The notes under the pieces were generated by a model. The model was not told where the DNA came from, ran no database searches, and worked only from the letters and a program-made list of their open reading frames with translations. Of a stretch of 9,537 bases of DNA, positions 1 to 8,000 are shown in pieces. Made by a program: the position numbers and the translations under genes. Numbering within the stretch: position 1 is the first letter of the stretch; the number at the start of each line of letters is the position of its first letter. The stretch comes from DYCT01 sp051875715 (GTDB lineage Bacteria > Bacteroidota > Bacteroidia > Bacteroidales > Bacteroidaceae), in contig JBJEHD010000069.1 of the NCBI GenBank assembly GCA_051875715.1, positions 1 through 9,537 of the forward strand. The letters are read 5' to 3'.

Positions 1-1375
1 AACCCACCTTCACCTGAAGGATGCTGCCCTGCTGGATATTCTCAATGCGTATGTCATCGAAGACGACATCCTTGACCAGATTATTGTCGCCACAGTTGAT
101 GGCAAGACATCCCTGATAGTCCAGTTGGGGTTCCGACTGGCAAAGGATGTCGATGTTCCTATAGGTCAGTCCTACGATACTGTCCATACGTTCCGCGTCA
201 CCATGGATGCCGATGAAAATGGGGTGCGCCACGTCGGCCCAGAGCGTAGAGTTGGTCATGCTCACATCGTTCACGCTGCCACTGAATCCCTTGCGCGTGG
301 CATAGGCAGTGGTACAATCGTCGCTGTTGCGGCAGAAAACGCGGTCGTAGTTCACATGGCTCGAAGCAAACACATTCAGCCCGTCGCCCCATCCGGGATG
401 GGATATGCTGTGTACGTTCCGCAGGGTCACCTTCTCACTGCCCCCTATGGGACAGGTGCAGAGCGTCAGTCCCTCGATGCGTACGTTGGTGCTGCGATGC
501 ACGTGCGCCCCCTCATACCCATTGATAGGACGGCATATTCCCCGTCCGACGACACTGACTTCCGTCTGATCCTCGATGGCGAGCGTTCCCTCGATGTAGG
601 CTCCGGGCGCCAGATAAACCGTAGTGTACGAGGGTATCCGGACCAGACCCGCCGAAGAGGCATCTGCCATGTTTGTCTTTTCCCTTTGCTTCATGGGCAT
701 GAGGTCCTGCAGATGGCCGAGTTGCGCTTTCCCATAGAATCCCGGGGCTACATACACGAAGTTTCGTTGCTGTTGTTTAGCCTCTTTCGAAACCTCTTTC
801 GGGCTGGGGACGGGAGCATCGGTAAACAGCAGGAGGTTATTGGTAATGTCTCCATCAAACTCCACGCTGACATGTTCTGGATGGATGAGCCTGAACATGG
901 TGGCGGAGTCGTTCAGCACGTCAGTCTGGATGCCCTTGGAGTCGGGACGTACCTTGACCGTCTTGTATTTCCTGTTTTTGCAGATTACCTTGACAGCCAC
1001 CTCGCCAGTGAAATCAAAGAAGGCGTATGAGATTTCGCTCACACGATGCCTGCCATCCCCTACGGGCGCATTGACTTTGGCCATGTAAGTGTCAAGTCGC
1101 TGCCACTGTCCCGTCCCATCTGCTTTTACGTAGACGTCATAGTCATGCTTGAGAGGAGCCCCCTCGGGTGCCACATATGCAAACACCTGATTCCGGGTGT
1201 CATGCTGGACCGTCTTGTTGGCTTGTGCAGAGGCGGCTACCGGTACGGGGAAACCGCAGACTGCCCGTATGCCCCAGCATACTGCCGCAAGCAACAAAAA
1301 AGGCTTGATGGTGGGCATTACCGTTTTCATCAGGGCTTTTAACCCCCTGTCGTTTGTCTTTTCAGGATTATTCAT
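1..1375 (-). CDS. Secreted parallel beta-helix glycoside hydrolase-like protein (GH28/GH49-like), 3' end cut by window
   Basis: Reading the minus strand from ATG at 1375 gives 458 uninterrupted codons to the window edge; the C-terminus is missing. An in-frame stop at 1388-1390 makes 1375 the first possible ATG. Met16 (1330) is a credible alternative because a classical signal peptide begins there: Lys17, hydrophobic core about residues 25-41, likely cleavage near the ASAQA at 48-52. Export to the periplasm or surface is inferred. Residues about 60-180 look like a beta-rich N-terminal domain. From about 240 the repeating short strands (VYLAPGAYIEGTL, VRIEGLTL, VTLRNVHSI) fit a right-handed beta-helix. 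Candidate acidic catalytic residues are Asp331 in GWGDGLNVF and Asp352-Asp353 in RNSDDCTT, placed like the NTD and DD motifs of GH28; His391 in GIHGD resembles the GH28 GHG motif. An N-terminal sandwich before a helix also recalls GH49 dextranases. Substrate cannot be stated. It is divergent from purF and seems unrelated in function. Confidence 0.8.
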   Translation of the reverse strand, partial: MNNPEKTNDRGLKALMKTVMPTIKPFLLLAAVCWGIRAVCGFPVPVAASAQANKTVQHDTRNQVFAYVAPEGAPLKHDYDVYVKADGTGQWQRLDTYMAKVNAPVGDGRHRVSEISYAFFDFTGEVAVKVICKNRKYKTVKVRPDSKGIQTDVLNDSATMFRLIHPEHVSVEFDGDITNNLLLFTDAPVPSPKEVSKEAKQQQRNFVYVAPGFYGKAQLGHLQDLMPMKQREKTNMADASSAGLVRIPSYTTVYLAPGAYIEGTLAIEDQTEVSVVGRGICRPINGYEGAHVHRSTNVRIEGLTLCTCPIGGSEKVTLRNVHSISHPGWGDGLNVFASSHVNYDRVFCRNSDDCTTAYATRKGFSGSVNDVSMTNSTLWADVAHPIFIGIHGDAERMDSIVGLTYRNIDILCQSEPQLDYQGCLAINCGDNNLVKDVVFDDIRIENIQQGSILQVKVG

Positions 1376-1717
1376 GATGTTTTCGTATTATATGTAACGT
1401 AAGTTCGAATACACACAAGTCGTTGACAATGCATTCATCGGCAAAACTCTTCGTAACTTTGTCTGGGCAAAAAAGACAATGGAACTACAGAACTCCGCCA
1501 TGACGACCGAGGACAATATTACGGAAAATTTCGATTTTTGCAAAGTTTGTTGAAATCAGGCGGTGTCTCGGAAACGCCCTTGATTCTTCAAACAATAGAC
1601 AGTTTCGTTTATTCCAAGGGATTTTCATCGAACTCACGCCAAACAAGCAGCCGTAGATTACAGATTGTAACCTGTCGGTTTCCTCCTGCAAAAAAGTTTC
1701 CGTATTTCCGTTTTTGC
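1376..1717. other. Intergenic region between the glycosidase-like gene and the purF promoter
   Basis: No convincing protein gene is present. A 24-codon frame (1479-1553, plus) begins MELQNSAMTTEDNITENF but has no recognisable family. An octamer TAACTTTG at 1454-1461 matches the TAnnTTTG promoter element on the plus strand, but no TTTG lies about 20 bases before it, so it is only a weak promoter candidate. No CAAAnnTA element was found that would mark a minus-strand promoter for the glycosidase-like gene. The region also holds an imperfect hairpin at 1547-1595 and a short inverted repeat TTACA-GAT-TGTAA at 1658-1670, which could be a protein-binding site but is short enough to be chance. Confidence 0.5.
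1547..1595 (+). other. Imperfect intergenic hairpin, possible small RNA or structured element
   Basis: The left arm (TTG, TTGAA, ATCA, GGCG; 1547-1562) pairs with the right arm (CGCC, TGAT, TTCAA, CAA; 1575-1595). Right-side bulges are CT at 1579-1580, TC at 1585-1586 and A at 1592. The loop is 12 bases (1563-1574). That is about 16 pairs, more than expected casually in so short a region. No T-tract follows directly, so it is not a standard intrinsic terminator. It lies downstream of a weak TAACTTTG element at 1454-1461. Function is unknown. Confidence 0.35.
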
Positions 1718-1750
1718 TTGCTTTTCTCCACAAGAATTGTGTTATCTTTG
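1718..1750 (+). promoter_or_regulatory. Probable promoter of the purF-carA-carB operon
   Basis: TATCTTTG at 1743-1750 is an exact match to the Bacteroidota -7 element TAnnTTTG. Upstream, TTG at 1718-1720 can act as a -33 element with a 22-base gap, slightly longer than the usual 19-21; a fuller TTTG at 1713-1716 would give 26 bases. The expected transcription start is near 1757, leaving a leader of about 142 bases before purF. It is the best plus-strand match between the glycosidase-like gene and purF. No equally good element was seen in the 66-base purF-carA gap or the 37-base carA-carB gap. Confidence 0.65.
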
Positions 1751-1757
1751 CCGCGAA

Positions 1758-1781
1758 ATGGAAAAACGGATTCAAATATGA
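1758..1781 (+). CDS. Possible 7-codon leader mini-ORF (MEKRIQI)
   Basis: ATG at 1758 opens a frame of seven codons ending with TGA at 1779-1781. It falls almost exactly at the predicted start of the transcript, so it would be leaderless or nearly so. Its stop overlaps the start of the next short frame as ATGA (1778-1781), the arrangement typical of translational coupling. No family can be recognised in seven residues and chance is a real possibility. Confidence 0.2.
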   Translation: MEKRIQI

Positions 1782-1918
1782 ACACGGTGCAAGGCAATAG
1801 CATGTATGATGAGATTGCCTTCCGGGCTTTCTTCTTTCTTCCTTTTCCTTTCTGCTCCCCCCTCTCTCTCTTATTCCTTTTAATTCCCCTCTTCATTTAT
1901 GGAACCATTGAAACATGA
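1778..1918 (+). CDS. Possible 46-residue leader peptide overlapping the purF start
   Basis: The frame runs from ATG at 1778 to TGA at 1916-1918, overlapping the first 20 bases of purF in another frame. The N-terminal 16 residues are polar (MNTVQGNSMYDEIAFR). The following 25 or so are almost all Phe, Leu, Pro, Ser and Ile because they are encoded by the pyrimidine tract, and would look like a membrane segment. It may be a leader peptide whose translation affects purF-carAB expression, as the 44-residue leader does for E. coli pyrBI; that parallel is my inference. It may equally be an accident of the pyrimidine tract, which lacks stop codons by composition. No homologue is recognised. Confidence 0.25.
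   Translation: MNTVQGNSMYDEIAFRAFFFLPFPFCSPLSLLFLLIPLFIYGTIET
1791..1821 (+). promoter_or_regulatory. Hairpin in the purF-carAB leader
   Basis: AAGGCAAT (1791-1798) and ATTGCCTT (1814-1821) are perfect reverse complements of 8 bases with a 15-base loop. The hairpin lies about 35 bases after the predicted transcription start and ends six bases before the pyrimidine tract. A stem followed by a U/C-rich run is attenuator-like, but the stem is only moderately stable and the run immediately after it (CCGGGC) is not U-rich. Any role in attenuation is inference. Confidence 0.35.
1827..1890 (+). promoter_or_regulatory. 64-base pyrimidine tract just before purF
   Basis: Only four purines (G1854, A1873, A1882, A1883) occur in 64 bases, ending eight bases before the purF ATG. 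There is no Shine-Dalgarno site, as is usual in Bacteroidota, so the tract may keep the start region unstructured or bind ribosomal protein S1. Its transcription would consume almost only UTP and CTP, which could link elongation to pyrimidine supply. Both roles are inferred; the tract itself is read directly. Confidence 0.5.
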
Positions 1919-3782
1919 ATGCGGCGTAGCCATGATACGTCTGCTCAAGCCGTTGGAGTACTACCAACAAAAGTACGGCACCTGGATGTATGGCCTCAAC
2001 AAGTTGTACCTGCTGATGGAGAAGCAGCACAACCGAGGCCAGGAAGGAGCCGGTCTGGCCTGTGTGAAACTGCAAGCCAATCCAGGCGAAGAATACATGT
2101 TTCGCGAACGGGCGCTGGGAGCCGGCGCCATCACCGAGATATTCGGCACCGTGGGCAAGCACTTCAAGGACCTCACCTCCGAGCAACTGGCCGATGCCGA
2201 CTATGCCAAGCGTTGCCTGCCCTTTGCCGGCGAGGTGTACATGGGCCACCTGCGCTACAGCACCACCGGCCGCAGCGGCCTTTCGTACGTACACCCCTTC
2301 CTGCGCCGCAACAACTGGCGGGCGAAGAACCTGGCCCTGTGCGGCAACTTCAACCTGACCAACGTCGACGAAATCTTCGCCCACATCACCGCCGACGGAC
2401 AACATCCCCGCGCCTACGCCGACACCTACATCCTGCTGGAACAGGTGGGACACCGCCTCGACCGCGAAGTGGAACGGCTCTACCAGCAATACGAAGCCGA
2501 AGGCCTGCGCGGAATGGACATCACCCATGCCATCGAAGACCACATCGACCTGAGCCGGGTGCTGCGCAAAGCCAGCCCCGAATGGGACGGCGGCTACGTC
2601 ATCTGCGGCATGACGGGCAGCGGCGAGTCGTTCGCCGTGCGCGACCCCTGGGGCATCCGCCCCGCCTTCTGGTACATGGACGACGAAGTGGCCGTCGTGG
2701 CCTCCGAGCGGCCGGTCATCCAGACCGCCTTCAACGTCCCCATCTCCACCATCCACGAACTGCAGCCCGGGCAGGCCATCCTCCTGAACAAGGCAGGACG
2801 GATGCAACTGGCCACCATCAACCGGCCGAAATCCCTGCGCCCCTGCTCGTTCGAACGCATCTACTTCAGCCGAGGCAGCGACGCCGACATCTACCGCGAA
2901 CGCAAACAGCTGGGCAAACAACTGGTGGGCCCCATCCTGAAAGCCGTCAACTACGACGTACGCCATACGGTGTTCTCCTTCATCCCCAACACGGCCGAAA
3001 CGGCCTTCTACGGGATGCTCGAGGGCTTCGACAACTACCTCAACCAGGTCAAGGTGCACGACATCGAGGCCCTGGGCCACAACCCCAGCCACGAAGAACT
3101 GGAACGCATCCTCTCCTGGCGCATCCGCAGCGAGAAGGTGGCCATCAAAGACATCAAGCTGCGCACCTTCATCACCGAAGGAAACAGCCGCGACGACCTC
3201 GCCGCACACGTCTACGACATCACCTACGGCAGCATCGTGCCCTACGAGGACAACCTGGTCATCATCGACGACAGCATCGTGCGGGGCACGACCCTCCGGC
3301 AAAGCATCATCGGCATCCTCGACCGGCTCAACCCGCGCAAGATTGTCATCGTCAGTTCGTCGCCCCAGGTCCGCTACCCCGACTACTACGGCATCGACAT
3401 GGCCCGCATGAGCGAGTTCATCGCCTTCAAGGCAGCCATCGAACTGCTGAAGGAACGCGACATGCGCGACATCATCGCCGCCGCCTACCGCAAGGCGAAA
3501 GCCCAGGAAGGACTGCCCAAAGAGCAGATGAAGAACTACGTGAAGGAAATCTACGCACCCTTCACCGACGAGGAAATCTCCGCCAAGATGGCCGAGATGC
3601 TCACGCCGAAAGGCACACGCGCCCAAGTGGAAATCGTGTTCCAGACGCTCGACGGCCTGCACCAAGCCTGCCCGAACCATCCGGGCGACTGGTACTTCTC
3701 GGGCGACTACCCCACCCCGGGCGGCCTGAAACTGCTCAACAAGGCCTTCATCGACTACATCGAACAAGTGTACCAGTTCTGA
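1899..3782 (+). CDS. purF: Amidophosphoribosyltransferase, long Bacteroidota-type PurF
   Basis: PurF transfers glutamine amide nitrogen to PRPP, giving 5-phosphoribosylamine, the committed step of purine synthesis in the cytoplasm. The 627 residues exceed the usual 470-510. The start leaves a seven-residue propeptide before Cys8 (HECGVA), the expected nucleophile of the class II glutaminase domain after processing. Further glutaminase motifs are HNRGQEGAG near residue 45 and Arg119 in GHLRYST. The oxyanion-hole motif, normally HNGN, reads GNFN at 149-152, keeping Asn150 but replacing Gly by Phe. The phosphoribosyltransferase domain has CSFERIYFSRG (316 on), a pyrophosphate-loop-like IPNTAET (362-368), LRTFI (421-425) and the PRPP motif VIIDDSIVRGTT (454-465). 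About 35 extra residues lie near 380-415. Cys316 matches one iron-sulphur ligand of the B. subtilis enzyme, but the C-terminal Cys-x2-Cys pair is absent (a lone Cys591). It is first in the probable operon, 66 bases before carA. A paralogue with altered glutaminase activity is possible. Confidence 0.9.
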   Translation: MEPLKHECGVAMIRLLKPLEYYQQKYGTWMYGLNKLYLLMEKQHNRGQEGAGLACVKLQANPGEEYMFRERALGAGAITEIFGTVGKHFKDLTSEQLADADYAKRCLPFAGEVYMGHLRYSTTGRSGLSYVHPFLRRNNWRAKNLALCGNFNLTNVDEIFAHITADGQHPRAYADTYILLEQVGHRLDREVERLYQQYEAEGLRGMDITHAIEDHIDLSRVLRKASPEWDGGYVICGMTGSGESFAVRDPWGIRPAFWYMDDEVAVVASERPVIQTAFNVPISTIHELQPGQAILLNKAGRMQLATINRPKSLRPCSFERIYFSRGSDADIYRERKQLGKQLVGPILKAVNYDVRHTVFSFIPNTAETAFYGMLEGFDNYLNQVKVHDIEALGHNPSHEELERILSWRIRSEKVAIKDIKLRTFITEGNSRDDLAAHVYDITYGSIVPYEDNLVIIDDSIVRGTTLRQSIIGILDRLNPRKIVIVSSSPQVRYPDYYGIDMARMSEFIAFKAAIELLKERDMRDIIAAAYRKAKAQEGLPKEQMKNYVKEIYAPFTDEEISAKMAEMLTPKGTRAQVEIVFQTLDGLHQACPNHPGDWYFSGDYPTPGGLKLLNKAFIDYIEQVYQF

Positions 3783-3848
3783 GCGCATCATCACCCCGAG
3801 AACAGATAGCAACGCAATACGTATCACCCCTAATAAACCCTCACTGTC

Positions 3849-5000
3849 ATGAGAAACGTGACCTTACTCCTCGACGACGGAAGTCGTTTCCAGGGCCAAT
3901 CGTTCGGCTACGAACAGCCGGCCAGCGGCGAGGTGGTGTTCAACACCGCCATGACCGGATACCCCGAGAGCCTCACCGACCCCTCGTATGCCGGCCAGAT
4001 GCTCGTACTCACCTATCCCCTGGTGGGCAATTACGGCGTACCCCCGTTCACCTTCGAACCGAACGGCCTGCCCACCTTCATGGAAAGCGAAAAGATACAC
4101 GCCCGTGCCCTCATCGTGGCCGACTATTCCCCGGCCTTCAGCCATTGGAATGCCGTCGAAAGCCTGGCTTCGTGGCTGCAGCGCGAACATATACCGGGCA
4201 TTACCGGCATCGACACCCGTGCACTGACCAAGAAACTGCGCGAACACGGCGTCATGACCGGACGCCTCGTATTTGAAGGCGATGCCGACCCAAACGAGAA
4301 TGCCCGCTACGGCGGTATCAACTTTGTCGACCTCGTCAGCTGCAAGCAAATCATCGTCTACGCCGGCGAACAAAGCCGCACGCTTGCGACCGACACGTCG
4401 GCCGACGCACTCAACCAGGCCGTGGCCGACCTGCGTCCCACCCCCTCCACGCCGCGCGTGGTGCTGGTGGACTGCGGCGTAAAGGCCAACATCCTGCGCT
4501 GCCTGCTGCGCCGCGGCGTAGAAGTGGTACGCGTGCCCTGGAACTACGACTTCAACGCTCTGGAGTTCGACGGCCTCTTCATCAGCAACGGGCCGGGCGA
4601 CCCCGACACCTGCGAAGCCGCCGTAGCCAACCTGCGCCGCGCCATGCAGAACCCCGCCCTCCCCATTTTTGGCATCTGCATGGGCAACCAGTTGCTGGCC
4701 AAGGCGGGCGGCGCCAGTGTCTACAAGTTGAAATACGGCCACCGCAGCCACAACCAACCCGTACGCCAGGAAGGCACCGACCGCTGCTTCATCACCAGCC
4801 AGAACCACGGCTATGCAGTGGACAGCCGCACCCTGGGCCCCGGATGGGAACCCCTCTTCACGAACCTCAACGACGGGTCGAACGAGGGCATACGCCACCG
4901 GGACAACCCCTGGTTCTCGGCCCAGTTCCACCCCGAAGCCGCGTCCGGCCCCACCGACACCGAGTTCCTCTTCGACGAGTTTGTCCACCTGCTGGGCTGA
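3849..5000 (+). CDS. carA: Carbamoyl-phosphate synthase small (glutaminase) subunit
   Basis: CarA hydrolyses glutamine and passes ammonia through a tunnel to CarB. Its 383 residues match the normal size (382 in E. coli). The N-terminal domain, about residues 1-180, carries GEVVFNTAMTGYPESLTDPSY, and the class I glutaminase domain follows. The catalytic triad is visible: Cys277 in FGICMGNQ, with His361 and Glu363 in QFHPEA. SNGPGDP and TSQNHGYAV are also typical. Segments such as VLTYPLVGNYG, TRALTKKLREHG and LFTNLNDGSNEGI resemble the glutaminase part of animal CAD, as I remember it, more than E. coli CarA. The ATG at 3849 fits the family N-terminus; the upstream sequence is A/C-rich without a Shine-Dalgarno site. 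It is followed by carB after 37 bases, and co-transcription with purF is likely. Confidence 0.97.
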   Translation: MRNVTLLLDDGSRFQGQSFGYEQPASGEVVFNTAMTGYPESLTDPSYAGQMLVLTYPLVGNYGVPPFTFEPNGLPTFMESEKIHARALIVADYSPAFSHWNAVESLASWLQREHIPGITGIDTRALTKKLREHGVMTGRLVFEGDADPNENARYGGINFVDLVSCKQIIVYAGEQSRTLATDTSADALNQAVADLRPTPSTPRVVLVDCGVKANILRCLLRRGVEVVRVPWNYDFNALEFDGLFISNGPGDPDTCEAAVANLRRAMQNPALPIFGICMGNQLLAKAGGASVYKLKYGHRSHNQPVRQEGTDRCFITSQNHGYAVDSRTLGPGWEPLFTNLNDGSNEGIRHRDNPWFSAQFHPEAASGPTDTEFLFDEFVHLLG

Positions 5001-5037
5001 CCTCCGCACCTACATCCACCCCAAAAGAACAACAACA

Positions 5038-8000
5038 ATGAAAGACGAAACCATACAGAAAGTCCTCCTGCTGGGCTCCGGAGCCCTGAAGATAGGCGAA
5101 GCAGGCGAGTTCGACTACTCCGGCTCGCAAGCCCTCAAGGCCCTGCGCGAAGAAGGCATCGAAAGCATCCTCATCAACCCCAACATCGCCACGGTGCAGA
5201 CCTCCGAAGGCGTGGCCGACCGGGTCTACTTCCTGCCCGTCACCCCCTACTTCGTCGAGAAAGTCATCGCGAAGGAACGGCCCCAGGGCATCCTGCTGGC
5301 CTTCGGCGGACAGACCGCGCTGAACTGCGGCGTCGAACTCTACCGCTCGGGCGTGCTCGAACGCTACGGCGTACAAGTGCTCGGCACCCCCGTACAGGCC
5401 ATCATGGACACCGAAGACCGCGAACTCTTCGTACGCAAACTCGACCAAATCGACGTGAAGACCATCCGGAGCGAAGCCGTGGAAAACATCGAAGCCGCAC
5501 GCGAGGCCGCCGCACGCCTGGGCTACCCCGTCATCATCCGCGCCGCCTACGCCCTGGGCGGACTGGGGTCGGGCTTCTGCGACAACGAAGAACAACTCAA
5601 CGCCCTGGCCGAGAAAGCCTTCTCCTTCTCGCCGCAAGTGCTGGTCGAGAAAAGCCTCAAGGGCTGGAAGGAAGTGGAATACGAGGTCGTACGCGACCGC
5701 TTCGACAACTGCATCACCGTGTGCAACATGGAGAACTTCGACCCGTTGGGAATCCACACCGGCGAAAGCATCGTCATCGCCCCCTCGCAGACCCTGTCGA
5801 ACACCGACTACCATAAACTGCGCGAACTGGCCATCCGCATCGTACGCCACATCGGCATCGTCGGCGAGTGCAACGTACAGTATGCCTACGACCCCGACAG
5901 CGAAGACTACCGCGTCATCGAGGTGAACGCCCGCCTGAGCCGCTCGTCGGCCCTGGCCTCCAAGGCCACAGGCTATCCGCTCGCCTTCGTGGCCGCCAAA
6001 CTGGGACTGGGCTACGGCTTGTTCGACCTGCCCAACTCCGTCACCCGCACCACGGGCGCCTTCTTCGAGCCTGCTCTGGACTACGTGGTCTGCAAAATCC
6101 CCCGCTGGGACCTGGGCAAGTTCCACGGCGTCGACCGCGAACTGGGCAGTTCGATGAAATCGGTAGGCGAAGTCATGGCCATCGGACGCACCTTCGAAGA
6201 AGCCATCCAGAAAGGATTGCGCATGATCGGACAAGGCATGCACGGCTTCGTCGACAACAAAGAACTCGTCATCCCCGACATCGACCGCGCCCTGCGCGAG
6301 CCGACGGACAAGCGCATCTTCGTCATTTCGAAAGCCCTGCGTGCCGGCTACACCGTCGACCAGATACACCAACTCACCCGCATCGACCGCTGGTTCCTCT
6401 GCAAGTTGCAAGGCATCATGCACACCGACAACGCCCTGCGCGCCTGCACCGACGGAAAGGTCGATGCCGCCCTGCTCCGCCGAGCCAAGGAACAAGGATT
6501 CTCCGACTTCCAGATAGCCCGTGCCCTGGGCCTCGACACCCAGATGGACACCGAACAGGCATCCATGCACGTCCGCCGCATGCGCAAAGCGCTCGGCATC
6601 ACCCCCGTGGTCAAGCAAATCGACACCCTGGCGGCCGAATATCCCGCACAGACCAACTACCTCTATCTCACCTATCAGGGCACCGAGAACGACGTGGACT
6701 ACACGGGCGACCACCGTTCCATCATCGTGCTGGGCTCGGGAGCCTACCGCATCGGCTCGTCGGTCGAATTCGACTGGTGCGGCGTACAAGCCCTCGGCAC
6801 CATCCGGCGTGAGGGATGGCGCAGCGTCATGATCAACTACAACCCCGAAACCGTGTCCACCGACTACGACCTGTGCGACCGCCTCTATTTCGACGAACTC
6901 ACCTTCGAGCGCGTCATGGACATCATCGAACTGGAGCAGCCGCACGGTGTCATCGTATCCACCGGCGGACAAATCCCGAACAACCTGGCCCTGCGCCTCG
7001 ACGCCCAGCAGGTACGAATCCTGGGCACCTCGGCCCAAAGCATCGACAACGCCGAAGACCGCGACAAGTTCTCCGCCATGCTCGACCGCATCGGAGTCGA
7101 CCAGCCCGAGTGGAGCGCCCTCACCTCGATGGAGGACATCGACCGCTTCGTCGGTCGCGTAGGATTCCCCGTGCTTGTCCGGCCCAGCTACGTGCTCAGC
7201 GGTGCCGCCATGAACGTCTGCTCCAACGCCGAAGAACTCGAACGCTTCCTCCGCCTGGCCGCCGACGTGAGCCAAAAACATCCCGTCGTTGTCAGCCGCT
7301 TCATCGAACATGCCAAGGAGGTGGAGATGGACGCCGTGGCCGACCGGGGCGAAATCATCGCCTACGCCATCAGCGAGCACATCGAATTCGCCGGTGTCCA
7401 CTCGGGCGACGCCACCATCCAGTTCCCGCCGCAGAAGCTCTACGTCGAGACCGTGCGCCGCATCAAGAACATCTCGCGCCGCATCGCCAAGGAACTCTGC
7501 ATCTCCGGCCCATTCAACATCCAATACCTGGCCAAGGACAACGACATCAAAGTCATCGAGTGCAACCTTCGCGCCAGCCGCTCCTTCCCCTTCGTCAGCA
7601 AGGTGCTGAAGATAAACTTCATCGAGTTGGCCACAAAAATCATGTTGGGATTGCCCGTCGAGAAACCCAGCAAGAACCTCTTCGAACTGGACTACGTGGG
7701 CATCAAGGCCAGCCAGTTCTCGTTCAACCGGTTGCAGAAGGCCGACCCGGTGCTCGGTGTCGACATGGCCAGCACAGGCGAAGTAGGCTGTCTGGGCGAC
7801 GACACCTCGTGCGCCATACTCAAGGCCATGTTGTCCGTAGGCCACCGCATCCCGCAACGCGGCATCCTGCTCTCCACCGGAGGCGTGAAACAGAAAGCGG
7901 CCATGATGGATGCCGCCCGCCTGCTACGCCAGAAGGGCTACACCCTGTATGCCACCGGAGGTACGCACAAGGCCCTGGCCGAGTGCGGCATCGAAAGCAC

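Noticed and set aside
125..1030. 301-codon plus-strand frame at the left end
   Set aside because: It lies opposite the beta-helix gene, whose minus-strand frame is longer, reaches the edge, has a signal peptide and shows family motifs.
1658..1670. TTACA-GAT-TGTAA inverted repeat as an operator
   Set aside because: Five-base arms with no second copy and no adjacent regulator gene; chance occurrence is likely, so it is only mentioned within the intergenic entry.
1485..1775. 96-codon minus-strand frame in the intergenic region
   Set aside because: No recognisable motif, it overlaps the purF promoter and the hairpin, and no promoter element precedes it.
1893..3827. 644-codon open frame on the minus strand opposite purF
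   Set aside because: It mirrors purF codons; the GC-rich third positions of purF remove stops on the opposite strand. The product is a Val/Gly/Asp/His-rich string with no recognisable domain, while purF is clear.
1919..4276. 785-codon plus-strand frame overlapping purF and carA
   Set aside because: Arg/His/Pro-rich out-of-frame translation of GC-rich coding sequence, crossing two real genes.
4813..5037. N-terminal extension of carB into carA
   Set aside because: The extension is Thr/Ser/Pro/Arg-rich out-of-frame carA sequence; CarB similarity begins at the ATG at 5038 and gives the standard 1073 residues.
4867..7857. 996-codon open frame on the minus strand opposite carA/carB
   Set aside because: Same codon-bias artefact. 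The composition is abnormal (Val, Gly, Asp, Ala, His runs) and no motif is present, while carB on the plus strand is unmistakable.
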